A stretch of DNA of 44,084 nucleotides from UBA1306 sp964396415 (lineage in GTDB: Bacteria; Spirochaetota; Spirochaetia; Treponematales; Rectinemataceae): contig CAYNFM010000023.1 of NCBI GenBank assembly GCA_964396415.1, positions 1 through 44,084 on the forward strand, read 5' to 3'. Each line of letters starts with the position of its first letter. Positions within the stretch are counted from its first letter, which is position 1. The notes below the pieces were generated by a model, which was not told the DNA's origin, ran no database searches, and saw only the letters and a program-made list of their open reading frames with translations. Positions 1-7,907 of the stretch are shown here, piece by piece. The translations under genes and the position numbers were made by a program.

Positions 1-178
1 TCTCTCGCGTCCGGCATCGAGTCTGCTTACTATGGTTTTGTAAAATTCAGTAGAGGGACTATTAATACAGGAATACCAGAAAACACAGTGGGTTGTGTCA
101 TTATCGAATGTATTTCTAATCAGATAACTGTAGGATTCCCGAGAATAAAATTGGGAAAATTCGGATTTCCAGATGCCC
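1..178. other. AT-rich left edge, no recognisable gene
   Basis: This stretch is much richer in A and T than everything to its right, and the change falls almost exactly where the integrase reading frame stops (179-181). On the minus strand one frame has no stop from about position 193 to the window edge, but it has no ATG start and I recognise no domain in it. It may be inserted DNA that broke the integrase, or element DNA beyond it. No function is assigned. Confidence 0.4.
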
Positions 179-1231
179 TCATTTAGCCTTCCTTATGCCG
201 AGAAGGATCCTGTTAGCGTCGAGAGGGCGCTCGGGCGCCTGGCCCGCGAAGACGAAGCGCTCAGGTCCGGCGGGATGGGGGCTTCTCGCCTCGAGGGCGA
301 GGAGGGCCGCGCGAACGGCCGGGAGGAGGGGAACTTCCCTCGCTTCGCCGGATTTCGTGGACTTGAGGCCGTCGCGGATCGAGTACGAATGGCGGATATA
401 GAGCCGATTCTCGCCTAGATCCTCGCGGCGGATGGCGAGCACTTCGCCCAGGCGGGCGCCTGTCGTCATAGCGACGAGGCAGGCGACACGTGCGCGCTCA
501 TCGGCCCAGGTCGTCGAGAAAAGGGCCTTCACTTCGCCAGGCTCGAGGATCCCGCGGCGCTTGCCCTGGCCCGAGAAGCCCCGGAGACCGCGCGTCGGGT
601 CGTTGGGTATGATCTCGTTAGCCGCGGCCCAGCGTAGGGCCGTGGTAGCGGCGCTCATGGTCTTATTGACGGTCGAGGGCGCGAGGCCTCGGGCCTTGAG
701 CGCTAGACCGAGGTCGACTGGGTGGGAGCGCCTAACCTCGCCCAGCGGGAGCCCCGGAGGGAGCAGGGCTTCAATCTCACGGGCGCGCCCCTCCATGTCC
801 TGGCAATGCCGATGTGTCGCCCTCTGGCCGTGAGCTAGGCGCTCCCGGATATAGGGAGAGTCGTATTTCCAGAACGCGCGAAGCCAGGCGCCGAAGGGCT
901 CGGCGGCCTTGGGGCTTGCGTTCCCTTTCTTGTCGAGGAGGCCCCGGGCTCGGAGGTCGGCGACTATCCGCAAGGCATCGCCTGCCGTGAGAGGAGCTTC
1001 ATGGAGAGCATGAAGTATCGATTCAAGGGAGAGAGTCCGCTCGAGGCTTCGGCGACCCTCTTCGGGAGCAGGGATTCCGTCGCGCATCCACTCGGCGACG
1101 CGGAGTAATGCTTGATCGCGGTCCGCGGTCGCGAGCGAGCGGCGGCCGAGACGAAGGCCTGTTTCAGGGTCGCGGAACTGAACGTAGTAAAGCCCGGTAG
1201 CGCTTCGCTTAAAAACTGAAAACTGGCGCAT
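179..1231 (-). pseudogene. Tyrosine recombinase / phage-type integrase, C-terminally truncated
   Basis: The encoded 350-residue protein has the layout of a tyrosine integrase: an N-terminal segment with a YYVQFRD arm-type motif, a central SAM-like core-binding region, and the start of the catalytic domain with the first catalytic arginine in TTGARLGE and the beta-hairpin lysine in STKSGEAR. It then stops after GIRKAK. The HxxR box, the second His/Trp and the nucleophile tyrosine, which should follow in about 80-100 more residues, are absent, so it cannot be an active recombinase as read. I chose the ATG at 1231 because GGGAG lies 7 nt upstream; the open frame runs back into the tRNA-Thr gene, and that part is unlikely to be translated. 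Its 5' end faces the tRNA 3' end about 100 bp away, the usual arrangement for an element integrated into a tRNA. The element would extend left, off the window. Confidence 0.8.
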
Positions 1232-1333
1232 TCTACAACTCCCGCAGAATTGCGTTTGCTGACGCATCTGCTGACGATAGGTTGTAGCTGCTCCAGTTTT
1301 CTGGTTGCGAGCTTCTAAGTCCTTATCCTGTAA

Positions 1334-1406
1334 AGCCGAGACTGGAAATCGAATCCAGCACCTGCGCATTACGAGTGCGCCGCTCTGCCAAATGAGCTAT
1401 CTCGGC
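1334..1406 (-). tRNA. tRNA-Thr (anticodon CGT)
   Basis: Read on the minus strand, a complete cloverleaf of 73 nt is visible: 7-bp acceptor stem GCCGAGA/TCTCGGC, D-arm GCTC...GAGC, a 5-bp anticodon stem GCGCA/TGCGC with loop CTCGTAA, a five-base variable loop, and a T-arm CTGGA/TCCAG with loop TTCGATT. The loop gives anticodon CGT, reading the Thr codon ACG. The discriminator base is U and CCA is not encoded. The truncated integrase lies next to its 3' end, so this gene is the probable attachment site of the element. Confidence 0.93.
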
Positions 1407-1583
1407 GTGCAGAGCCAACTATAGCCGAGGCCAAGGACCTGAATCAAGGGGAATGTCATGGATGAGGGTGCTCGCTCCCTCTCCGAATCCCGGATGGAGG
1501 GGGCGCGGGGGAGGGAAGGGCGCGGGCTCGAGGGAAACCAAAGCCTTTGAAAGGCGGGCGCGACCTTCTCCCCCCACCCGATG

Positions 1584-1694
1584 TCAATACTTGAACTCGC
1601 TATCGCCAATACGCACATCGCCGAAGGCGATGACGTTGAAGCCATTCCTCTCAGTCAGGAGATAGCGAAACTAGTACTTGAATTCGCTATCTCC
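1584..1694 (-). repeat. Duplicated C-terminal tail and stop-codon hairpin of the nucleoside kinase
   Basis: Past the kinase TAG (1671-1673) the same frame stays open for 28 codons and ends, like the kinase itself, in GDSEFKY followed by TGA (1584-1586). At DNA level 1588-1604 repeats 1675-1691 with one mismatch in 17. In addition 1658-1669 and 1683-1694 form a perfect 12-bp inverted repeat whose loop holds the kinase stop codon. A further hairpin at 1616-1632 reads CGCC-TTC-GGCG on the transcript strand, a UUCG-type stable cap. There is no T-run, so this is not a standard intrinsic terminator, although the structures could end or protect the mRNA. Confidence 0.6.
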
Positions 1695-3326
1695 TATGAA
1701 CTCCCTCAATAGGCTATTGCCGGGCACGCTCGTCGAGGGTATGGGCGCGAAATTGTCCAGGAAGGACTGGAGGCGTCGAGCCTCGGCGTACTCCGCGCAA
1801 GTGGGCTTGACGGTCCGCAGGAGGGGCTCGGCGTAGACCTTGAGGACGCCCAGCTCGTAGTCGAGGGCCGAGTTGAAGGCGGAGTCGGCGCTGTTCTGAT
1901 AGGGGAATATGTGCTTGTTCGTGCCGGCCTGGACCGAGGGCCACATCTTGAGGGTGGACTGGGCCGAGTGGCCGCGGAAGTTGTAGTCGCGCACCATGCG
2001 CCTGAGGAGGCGGTTGTCGGTGGTGCTCACGCGGTTGTGGTCGTCAAGGTTGAGCTGGGTGAGGGCGCTGACGTATATCTTGAACTTTTCCTCTCGCGGG
2101 ACTCGCGGCGTGAGCGCGTCGTTGAGGCCATGGATGCCCTCTATCACGAGGATGCCGCGCTCGCCGAGCCTCAGCTTCTTGCCTGAGCTCTTTCGCGCGC
2201 CCGTCTTGAAGTCGAAGGCGGGAAGCTCGATCTCCTCGCCACGGAAGAGGGCGACGAGCTGTTCGTTCAGGTAGTCGACGTCGAGGGCCTCGAGGCACTC
2301 GAAATCGTAGTCGCCGTTCTCGTCGCGGGGCGTGCGCTCGCGGTCGACGAAATAGTCGTCGAGGGAGATGGCGGCGGGCTCGAAGCCGATGACCTTGAGC
2401 TGGATGGACAGTTTCTTGGACGTCGTAGTCTTGCCCGAGCTCGAGGGGCCGGCGATGAGGACGACCTTCACCGCCCTGGCCTTCGCGGCGATCTCGTCGG
2501 CGATCGCGGCGATCTTCTTGTTCTGCAGGGCCTCCGCGACCTGGATGTAGTCCTTGATGCCCTTGGACGCGTTCACCTTGTTGAGGGCCCCGACGGAGGC
2601 TACGCCGAGGACGCGGGATCGCTCCCTCGTCTCCTTGGCGATCGCGTAGAGCACGGGATCGTCCACGAAGGGGGTGAGGGTATCGGGCGCCTCTTTGTGC
2701 GGATAGCGAAGGAGGAAGCCCTCGTGGTAGGGCCTGAGGGAGAAGCAGCGCAGCACGCCGGTGGATGGTACGAGCGGCGCGACGTGGAGGTCGCGGAATC
2801 CCGAGCACTCGTTGAGCGGGATGACGGCGTCGTTCAGGTGCTCGAGGAGGAGGAGGGTCCCGGGCTGGTCGGAGGCCTTGAAGTACTCGACGGCGTCTGC
2901 CCACGCGCGCCATTCGATGCAAATGCCGACGTCGCGCTCGACGAGGGCGCGCATGTTGGCCTCGAGGACTGCGATCTCCTCGGGACTGACGATGTGATCG
3001 TCGTCGAAATAATGGAAGAAACCGGTGCCGATCGCCATGCCGGCCAAGAGGCGCCGGTCGGGGAAGAGCCCCTTCGCGGCGATGGCGAGGAGGAAGCAGA
3101 GCGAGCGTCGATAGGTCGTCGCGCCCTGGGCGGTATCGAGGGTGATGGGACGGATCGAGCAATCCGTCAGGATTTGGGCGTCGAGGCTCAAGAGCTCGTT
3201 GTTGACGAGGACGGCGGCGAGAGGCCAGGCGAGACTGCCCAGCTTGCCGATGACGTCCTGGGCCTTAACTCCGGCCGGATAGGCCACCTTTTCGCCGGAG
3301 GCATAGGTTACGGTGACCTGTTTCAT
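1671..3326 (-). CDS. TGS-domain nucleoside (uridine) kinase family protein
   Basis: This 551-residue protein combines an N-terminal TGS domain (about residues 1-60), a middle part resembling the threonyl-tRNA synthetase second additional domain (HYFDDDH near residue 105), and a C-terminal P-loop kinase of the uridine kinase/phosphoribulokinase family. Walker A is GPSSSGKTTTSKK at about residue 293, followed by SLDDYFVDR and VIEGIHGLND, typical of uridine kinases. Members phosphorylate nucleosides such as uridine with ATP or GTP in pyrimidine salvage; the substrate of this fused form is not settled by sequence. The start at 3326 is preferred over longer frames because AAGGAG lies 10 nt upstream and a good promoter overlaps the alternative starts. 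The gene is monocistronic and ends in an odd duplicated tail (1584-1694). Confidence 0.88.
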   Translation of the reverse strand: MKQVTVTYASGEKVAYPAGVKAQDVIGKLGSLAWPLAAVLVNNELLSLDAQILTDCSIRPITLDTAQGATTYRRSLCFLLAIAAKGLFPDRRLLAGMAIGTGFFHYFDDDHIVSPEEIAVLEANMRALVERDVGICIEWRAWADAVEYFKASDQPGTLLLLEHLNDAVIPLNECSGFRDLHVAPLVPSTGVLRCFSLRPYHEGFLLRYPHKEAPDTLTPFVDDPVLYAIAKETRERSRVLGVASVGALNKVNASKGIKDYIQVAEALQNKKIAAIADEIAAKARAVKVVLIAGPSSSGKTTTSKKLSIQLKVIGFEPAAISLDDYFVDRERTPRDENGDYDFECLEALDVDYLNEQLVALFRGEEIELPAFDFKTGARKSSGKKLRLGERGILVIEGIHGLNDALTPRVPREEKFKIYVSALTQLNLDDHNRVSTTDNRLLRRMVRDYNFRGHSAQSTLKMWPSVQAGTNKHIFPYQNSADSAFNSALDYELGVLKVYAEPLLRTVKPTCAEYAEARRLQSFLDNFAPIPSTSVPGNSLLREFIGDSEFKY

Positions 3327-3354
3327 TCTTCGCTCTCTCCTTGTCTCGGTTGCC

Positions 3355-3383
3355 ATTCTAGCCCATCGACGCCGTGCCGGCAA
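3355..3383 (-). promoter_or_regulatory. Sigma-70-type promoter of the nucleoside kinase gene
   Basis: On the minus strand TTGCCG and TAGAAT are separated by 17 bp, 29 nt upstream of the ATG at 3326. The position rules out the longer in-frame starts, which fall in or upstream of the -10 box. Confidence 0.6.
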
Positions 3384-3516
3384 CGGCATCGATCGAAATC
3401 CAGGCGACGCGCCGCAGGGCGGATCGACGCCGAGCTAGTCGCTTATCGCGTAGCCGCGGGACGCCTGTCTTTCGAGCGAGGCGCTCGCGAGTCGTTTTTC
3501 CATGTATGGAGAAATT

Positions 3517-3528
3517 AAACCGGTAAAC
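3517..3528. promoter_or_regulatory. Upstream operator-like site (AAACCGGTAAAC)
   Basis: A near-palindrome sharing the AAACCGGT core of the perfect site at 3584-3593, centred about 67 bp upstream of it. LacI-family repressors recognise palindromes with a central CG and often use two sites. This is therefore a candidate auxiliary operator for the sugar ABC operon. Confidence 0.45.
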
Positions 3529-3569
3529 ATAATGGGTCAATGTACTGTCGTATTGGGCATGAATAGGTA

Positions 3570-3598
3570 TTGCATTTCAAGGAAAACCGGTTTATATT
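3570..3598 (+). promoter_or_regulatory. Promoter with embedded LacI-type operator for the sugar ABC operon
   Basis: TTGCAT (3570-3575) and TATATT (3593-3598) are separated by exactly 17 bp. The perfect 10-bp palindrome AAACCGGTTT (3584-3593) occupies the end of the spacer and touches the -10 box. Binding there would block RNA polymerase. The likely binder is the LacI-family regulator encoded at 6836-7897 at the end of the same cluster. The 3327-3569 stretch upstream has only the kinase promoter and the second operator-like site. Confidence 0.65.
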
Positions 3599-3700
3599 CT
3601 CAGCAGATTCAGGCAACATCGCCGGTAACCGTTTCTGTCGAGGGAAGCATTGGTTGCTTCATGTATTTCCGAGTCACAGGCATTCCGAGGAGGAAAAGGT

Positions 3701-4930
3701 ATGAAGAGGTTGTTTACGGTTCTCGTCGTTCTCATGATCGCGGGAGCGCTCGCCGCCCAGGGCATCACCCTGGAACAGAACAAGCCAGAGATCGACTCGT
3801 TCCTCAAGGCTTATGCGGCCACATGGTCTACGGCCAATAACGTTCCGGTCACTATCAAGTCCGTGGGCGGAAGCTCGGGCACCGACCTCGGCACCCAGCT
3901 CAAGGCCGACCTCGCGGCCGGAGACATGCCGGACATTTTCGTCATTTCCGGCATCGAAGACTACAACGAGTGGGCCAACCTCACTCTGGATCTTTCCGGC
4001 GAGAAGTGGGTCAAGGACACCAACGTGGCCTTCAAGGTCGGCGGGGTGGTCTACGGTTTCCCGGTCGCCGTCGAGGGTTGGGGCCTCGCCTACAACGCCG
4101 ACATTCTCAAGAAGGCGGGAGTCAATCCCGCGACCCTCGTCGACTACGCGGGCTATAAGGCCGCCTTCGCTAAGATAGATGCCCAGAAGGACAAGCTCGG
4201 CATCAAGTCCGTCGTCTCCATGGCGGCCGGCCTCGACATGGGCTGGGTCACGGGCGACCACGACTTCAACGCCCTCTTGTCCAACGGCCTGCCCTACGGC
4301 GACAAGTCGGTCACGAAGGACCTCCTGGCGGGGAAGGTCGACGCGAAGCGCCTCTCCCAGTATGCGGACTGGGTCGAGCTGATGTTCAAGTACGCCGATA
4401 AGGCGGTCCTGACGACCGGGAACTACGACTCGCAGGTCGGGGCCTTCGCCGCGGGCCAGGCAGCCTTCCTCCACCAGGGCAATTGGGTCGATCCCAACAT
4501 GGCCCAGGCCAAGGCGACTTTCAAGATGGCCTTCGCCCCTTACGGCTCCATGGCCGCCAAGACCGACGGCATCTTCGTCGCCGCCCCCTCCTACTACGTC
4601 ATCAACAAGAACTCGAAGAACGTAGCGGCCGCGAAGAATTTCCTCAACGACCTCGTCTATACCGAGGCGGGCAATAAGTACATGGTCGTGGACGCCGGGA
4701 TGATCCCCGCCTACAAGAACGTCAAGCTCAGCCCGAGCGGACAGCTCTCCAGCTCCGTCCAGGCCTATGCCGCATCCGGCAAGATCTACAGCTGGAATCA
4801 GTACGATTTCACGAACGATTTCCGCAGCAAGACGCTGGCGCCCATCTATAATCAGTTCGCCACGGGCTCCATCACGAAGGCTCAATTCGTCGACCTGATG
4901 ACCAAGGCCTTCCAGGGTCTTAAGCAGTAG
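3701..4930 (+). CDS. ABC sugar transporter substrate-binding protein
   Basis: A 409-residue family 1 extracellular solute-binding protein of the carbohydrate uptake CUT1 type. The N-terminus (MKRLFTVLVVLM... with an ALAAQG cleavage region) is a Sec signal peptide without a lipobox cysteine, so the mature protein is periplasmic rather than a lipoprotein. The body shows VGGSSGTDLGTQLKADLAAGDMPD, the usual first-lobe pattern of MalE-like proteins. The start is at the ATG preceded by a strong GAGGAGGAAAAGG site, not at earlier in-frame codons. A perfect 10-bp stem-loop follows the stop before the permease genes. The substrate is not identifiable; a mono- or oligosaccharide is expected. Control by the operator in the upstream promoter is likely. 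Confidence 0.9.
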   Translation: MKRLFTVLVVLMIAGALAAQGITLEQNKPEIDSFLKAYAATWSTANNVPVTIKSVGGSSGTDLGTQLKADLAAGDMPDIFVISGIEDYNEWANLTLDLSGEKWVKDTNVAFKVGGVVYGFPVAVEGWGLAYNADILKKAGVNPATLVDYAGYKAAFAKIDAQKDKLGIKSVVSMAAGLDMGWVTGDHDFNALLSNGLPYGDKSVTKDLLAGKVDAKRLSQYADWVELMFKYADKAVLTTGNYDSQVGAFAAGQAAFLHQGNWVDPNMAQAKATFKMAFAPYGSMAAKTDGIFVAAPSYYVINKNSKNVAAAKNFLNDLVYTEAGNKYMVVDAGMIPAYKNVKLSPSGQLSSSVQAYAASGKIYSWNQYDFTNDFRSKTLAPIYNQFATGSITKAQFVDLMTKAFQGLKQ

Positions 4931-4953
4931 CTTAAGCAGAAGCTTGCAGGCTC

Positions 4954-4984
4954 CGCCCTCGCGCGGTCAATTCACGCGAGGGCG
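4954..4984 (+). promoter_or_regulatory. Intercistronic stem-loop between binding protein and permeases
   Basis: CGCCCTCGCG (4954-4963) and CGCGAGGGCG (4975-4984) form a perfect 10-bp stem with an 11-nt loop and no T-run. Placed just after the binding-protein gene, such a hairpin commonly protects the upstream mRNA, giving more binding protein than permease. Confidence 0.6.
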
Positions 4985-5051
4985 CTTCGCGACGCCCGCC
5001 CTCTTGGCTTCGGCCGGGGGCGGGCTTATCATGCGGCCAGGAGGTCTACCG

Positions 5052-5966
5052 ATGCGGAAAGCGAAACACGGCTCCGTTTTCTGGCTGTTCTTGGCGCCGG
5101 TCCTCTTCGCCTTCATTATGGTCATCGTCGTTCCCTTCGTCCTCGGCGTCTACTACTCCTTCACGAGCTGGTCGGCGACTGCGCGGCTCGGCGACGCGCT
5201 CAGGTTCATCGGGATAGAGAATTACGTCAAGATCCTGAAGGATCCCACTTTCGCCTATTCGTTCATGCTGACGGTCGGATACACGGTGCTCAACATGATC
5301 GTAATCAACGCGGTATCCTTCGGCCTCGCGATACTCGTCACCCGCGCCATCAAAGGCCGCAATATCTACCGCGCCGGATTCTTCATCCCGAACCTCATAG
5401 GCGGCCTCATCCTGGGCTACGTCTGGCAGTTCATCTTCGACGACGCGATTCCCTCCCTGGGCACCCTGATCGGCCTCGCGGCCTGGGCGGACCCGAATAA
5501 CCTCATCCTCGCGAAGAGCGCCTCCGCCCTCGTCGGCCTGGTCATCGTCGGAACCTGGCAATACGCCGGCTATATCATGGTAATCTACGTCGCCGCCATC
5601 GAGAACGTCCCCCAGGACCTCCTCGAGGCGGCCCAGATCGACGGAGCCTCGTCGACCAGGCGGCTCTTCTCCATCATAGTGCCGATGATGCGCCAGGCTT
5701 TCACCATCACGCTGTTCCTCACGCTGGTGAATTCCTTCAAGCAGTTCGACGTCAATTACTCTCTTACGGCGGGTGGCCCCTCGGTGATGTTCATGGGCAA
5801 GCCGATATACGGCACCGAGCTGCTGGCGATGAACATCTACAACCAGGGCTTCAGGTCCAACGACATGGCGGGAGGCCAGGCCCGGGCCGTCGTCTTCTTC
5901 CTCGTCCTCGCCATCGTCTCGATCGTCCAGGTCTCCATCAACAAGAAAAGGGAGATCGAGCTATGA
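5052..5966 (+). CDS. Sugar ABC transporter permease (MalF/UgpA type)
   Basis: This 304-residue integral membrane protein has six predicted transmembrane segments, beginning with FWLFLAPVLFAFIM. The cytoplasmic EAA loop is visible as EAAQIDGASSTRRLFSIIVP at about residue 193, the contact site for the ATPase. It pairs with the next gene to form the channel of the sugar importer. The start is the ATG at 5052, 7 nt after AGGAGG; upstream in-frame codons lie across the intercistronic hairpin and give an unlikely leader. The stop overlaps the next start (ATGA). No ATP-binding subunit is encoded in this operon, so a shared MsiK/MalK-like ATPase encoded elsewhere is probably used. Confidence 0.92.
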   Translation: MRKAKHGSVFWLFLAPVLFAFIMVIVVPFVLGVYYSFTSWSATARLGDALRFIGIENYVKILKDPTFAYSFMLTVGYTVLNMIVINAVSFGLAILVTRAIKGRNIYRAGFFIPNLIGGLILGYVWQFIFDDAIPSLGTLIGLAAWADPNNLILAKSASALVGLVIVGTWQYAGYIMVIYVAAIENVPQDLLEAAQIDGASSTRRLFSIIVPMMRQAFTITLFLTLVNSFKQFDVNYSLTAGGPSVMFMGKPIYGTELLAMNIYNQGFRSNDMAGGQARAVVFFLVLAIVSIVQVSINKKREIEL

Positions 5967-6820
5967 AAACGCGCCGCGCAGGCCTCGTCTACCTCGAGAT
6001 ACTCGCGATCGTCCTTTTCCTGATCTTCCTCTTCCCCTTCCTCATCGTCCTCGTGAACTCGGCCAAGGCTCCCTTCGAGATCACGCAGAGCCCGCTAACC
6101 CTCCCGACGAACTGGGGGAAGATCCTCGGGAACATGGTCTCGATCTGGACCAGCGTGAATATCCGCTACGCGTCCTCGTTCGCGAGCTCAGTCATCATCA
6201 CGGCCGCATCCCTCGTTCTCCTGAACCTCCTCTCCTCCCAGGCGGCCTGGGTCCTCGTCCGCACCAAGACCAGGCTGTCGGCGGGCATATTCGTCACCTT
6301 CGTGGCGGCCATGGTCATTCCGTTCCAGATCGTGATGTTTCCCCTCCTCACCTGGTTCAGGGACGTAGGCCAGGCATTCGGCATCAGGCTGCTCCGTTCC
6401 TATTCGGGCATCATCCTGGCCTATGTCGGCTTCGGCATGTCCCAGTCGATCTTCCTGTTCCACGGCTTCATCAAAAGCATCCCTCTCGAGCTCGAGGAAG
6501 CGGCGACCATCGACGGCTGCAAGCGCGCCCAGATATTCTACGCGATCATCTTCCCCATCCTGAGGCCGATACACGCGACGGTCCTCGTCCTCAACGGCAT
6601 CTGGATATGGAACGACTTCCTCCTTCCCCTTCTCATACTCGGGAAAGGCAACAGAGTCATGACCATCCCGCTCGCGGTCTCGAACTTCGCCGGAGCCTAT
6701 GTGAAGCAGTGGGACCTGATCCTCACCGCCATCCTCATGGCGATGGTCCCGATAGTCGTCTTCTTCCTGATCGCGCAGAAGTCGATCATCAAGGGGATGG
6801 TCGCGGGCTCTATCAAATAG
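5963..6820 (+). CDS. Sugar ABC transporter permease (MalG/UgpE type)
   Basis: A 285-residue second permease with an N-terminal membrane segment (ILAIVLFLIFLFPFLIVLV) followed by five more. The EAA loop reads EEAATIDGCKRAQIFYAIIFP at about residue 178, and the protein ends in the family-typical short cytoplasmic tail (KGMVAGSIK). It overlaps the previous gene by four bases and so is translationally coupled. Together they form the heterodimeric CUT1 channel. The LacI-type regulator follows 15 bp downstream. Confidence 0.92.
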   Translation: MKTRRAGLVYLEILAIVLFLIFLFPFLIVLVNSAKAPFEITQSPLTLPTNWGKILGNMVSIWTSVNIRYASSFASSVIITAASLVLLNLLSSQAAWVLVRTKTRLSAGIFVTFVAAMVIPFQIVMFPLLTWFRDVGQAFGIRLLRSYSGIILAYVGFGMSQSIFLFHGFIKSIPLELEEAATIDGCKRAQIFYAIIFPILRPIHATVLVLNGIWIWNDFLLPLLILGKGNRVMTIPLAVSNFAGAYVKQWDLILTAILMAMVPIVVFFLIAQKSIIKGMVAGSIK

Positions 6821-6835
6821 GGCGAAAGCGGATAG

Positions 6836-7897
6836 ATGCGTCCCACTATCACCGACATCGCCAGCCGCGCGGGAGTGTCCAAGACCACGGTATCCTTCGC
6901 GCTCAACGACCCGAGCCGAATCTCCGCGGAGACCTACGCCCGCGTCATGGCCATCGTCACCGAGCTGGGCTATGTTCCCGACCCGGTGGCCAGGACCCTC
7001 ACCACCAAGCGCCTGGGCGCGCTCGGGCTCCTCCTCCCCCAGCCCATAGACGAAGCCCTGCGCAATCCCTATCTCTGCGAGGTCATCCGCGGCATCGGCG
7101 AGGTCTGCGAGGAGCACGAGCTCTCGTTGACGATTATCCCTCCCATCAAGGGCAAGATCATCGAGGCCGCGCGCCGCGCCTTCGTAGACGGCCTGCTCAC
7201 CATCGGGGTCGGTCCCGACCACGAGGTCGTCGGGATACTGCACAGGCGCCACGTTCCCTTCGTGACCATAGACGGCGCGGCCGTCGAGGCGACGGTGAAC
7301 GTCGGCATAGACGATGCCGAGGCCGCTCGCGGGCTCATGACCCACGTACTCGAGCTGGGGCATCGGAGGCTTGCCATCCTCGCGCTCAGGCCGGAGACCA
7401 TCAATATCCCGGAGAAGCGCTATTCCCTCGTCAGCGACCGCCGGCTCGCCGGCTTCACCAGCGCGCTCAAGGATGCGGGACTCGGGCTGGACCCTCCTCG
7501 AATCGAAGTCATCGCCGTCGAGTCTTCGCTCGAGGGCGGCATGGCGGCCGCGCTCGATCTGCTCTCGCGCGGCTCCGATGCGCCGACGGCCATACTCGCG
7601 ATGGCCGACGTCGTCGCGCTGGGGGTCTACGAAGTCTGCAAGCGCTATCGTCTATCGATTCCCGCGGATCTCAGCGTCGTCGGCTTCGACGACATTCCCG
7701 AGGCGGAGCGTATCCTGCCCGCCCTGACTACGGTGCATCAGCCGGGACGGGACAAGGGCTCGGCGGCGGGGGAGCTCGTGGTAAAGCTTCTCGCCGGCGG
7801 CGCCACCACCCATCTGACGCTTCCTACCTCCCTCGTAGTTCGCCTCTCGAGCGGAAATCCGCGCTCCAGCGAGCTCCGCATCGGGACGCGGGGCTAG
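6836..7897 (+). CDS. LacI-family transcriptional regulator
   Basis: A 353-residue repressor with an N-terminal LacI helix-turn-helix (TITDIASRAGVSKTTVSFAL, residues about 3-22) and hinge, then a periplasmic-binding-protein-like effector domain (GLLLP..., DAPTAILAMAD, VVGFDDIPEAERILPALTTVHQP). The last motif is the usual C-terminal signature of the family. It is the final gene of the sugar ABC cluster and probably senses that sugar. The AAACCGGTTT palindrome inside the 3570-3598 promoter is its best candidate site in the window. The ribosome site is weak, in keeping with low expression. Confidence 0.92.
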   Translation: MRPTITDIASRAGVSKTTVSFALNDPSRISAETYARVMAIVTELGYVPDPVARTLTTKRLGALGLLLPQPIDEALRNPYLCEVIRGIGEVCEEHELSLTIIPPIKGKIIEAARRAFVDGLLTIGVGPDHEVVGILHRRHVPFVTIDGAAVEATVNVGIDDAEAARGLMTHVLELGHRRLAILALRPETINIPEKRYSLVSDRRLAGFTSALKDAGLGLDPPRIEVIAVESSLEGGMAAALDLLSRGSDAPTAILAMADVVALGVYEVCKRYRLSIPADLSVVGFDDIPEAERILPALTTVHQPGRDKGSAAGELVVKLLAGGATTHLTLPTSLVVRLSSGNPRSSELRIGTRG

Positions 7898-7907
7898 GCT
7901 TCGGGAT

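Noticed and set aside
5052..5966. Longer permease start at 4944 adding 36 residues
   Set aside because: That leader would span the perfect intercistronic hairpin and lacks a ribosome site, whereas ATG 5052 has AGGAGG at the right distance.
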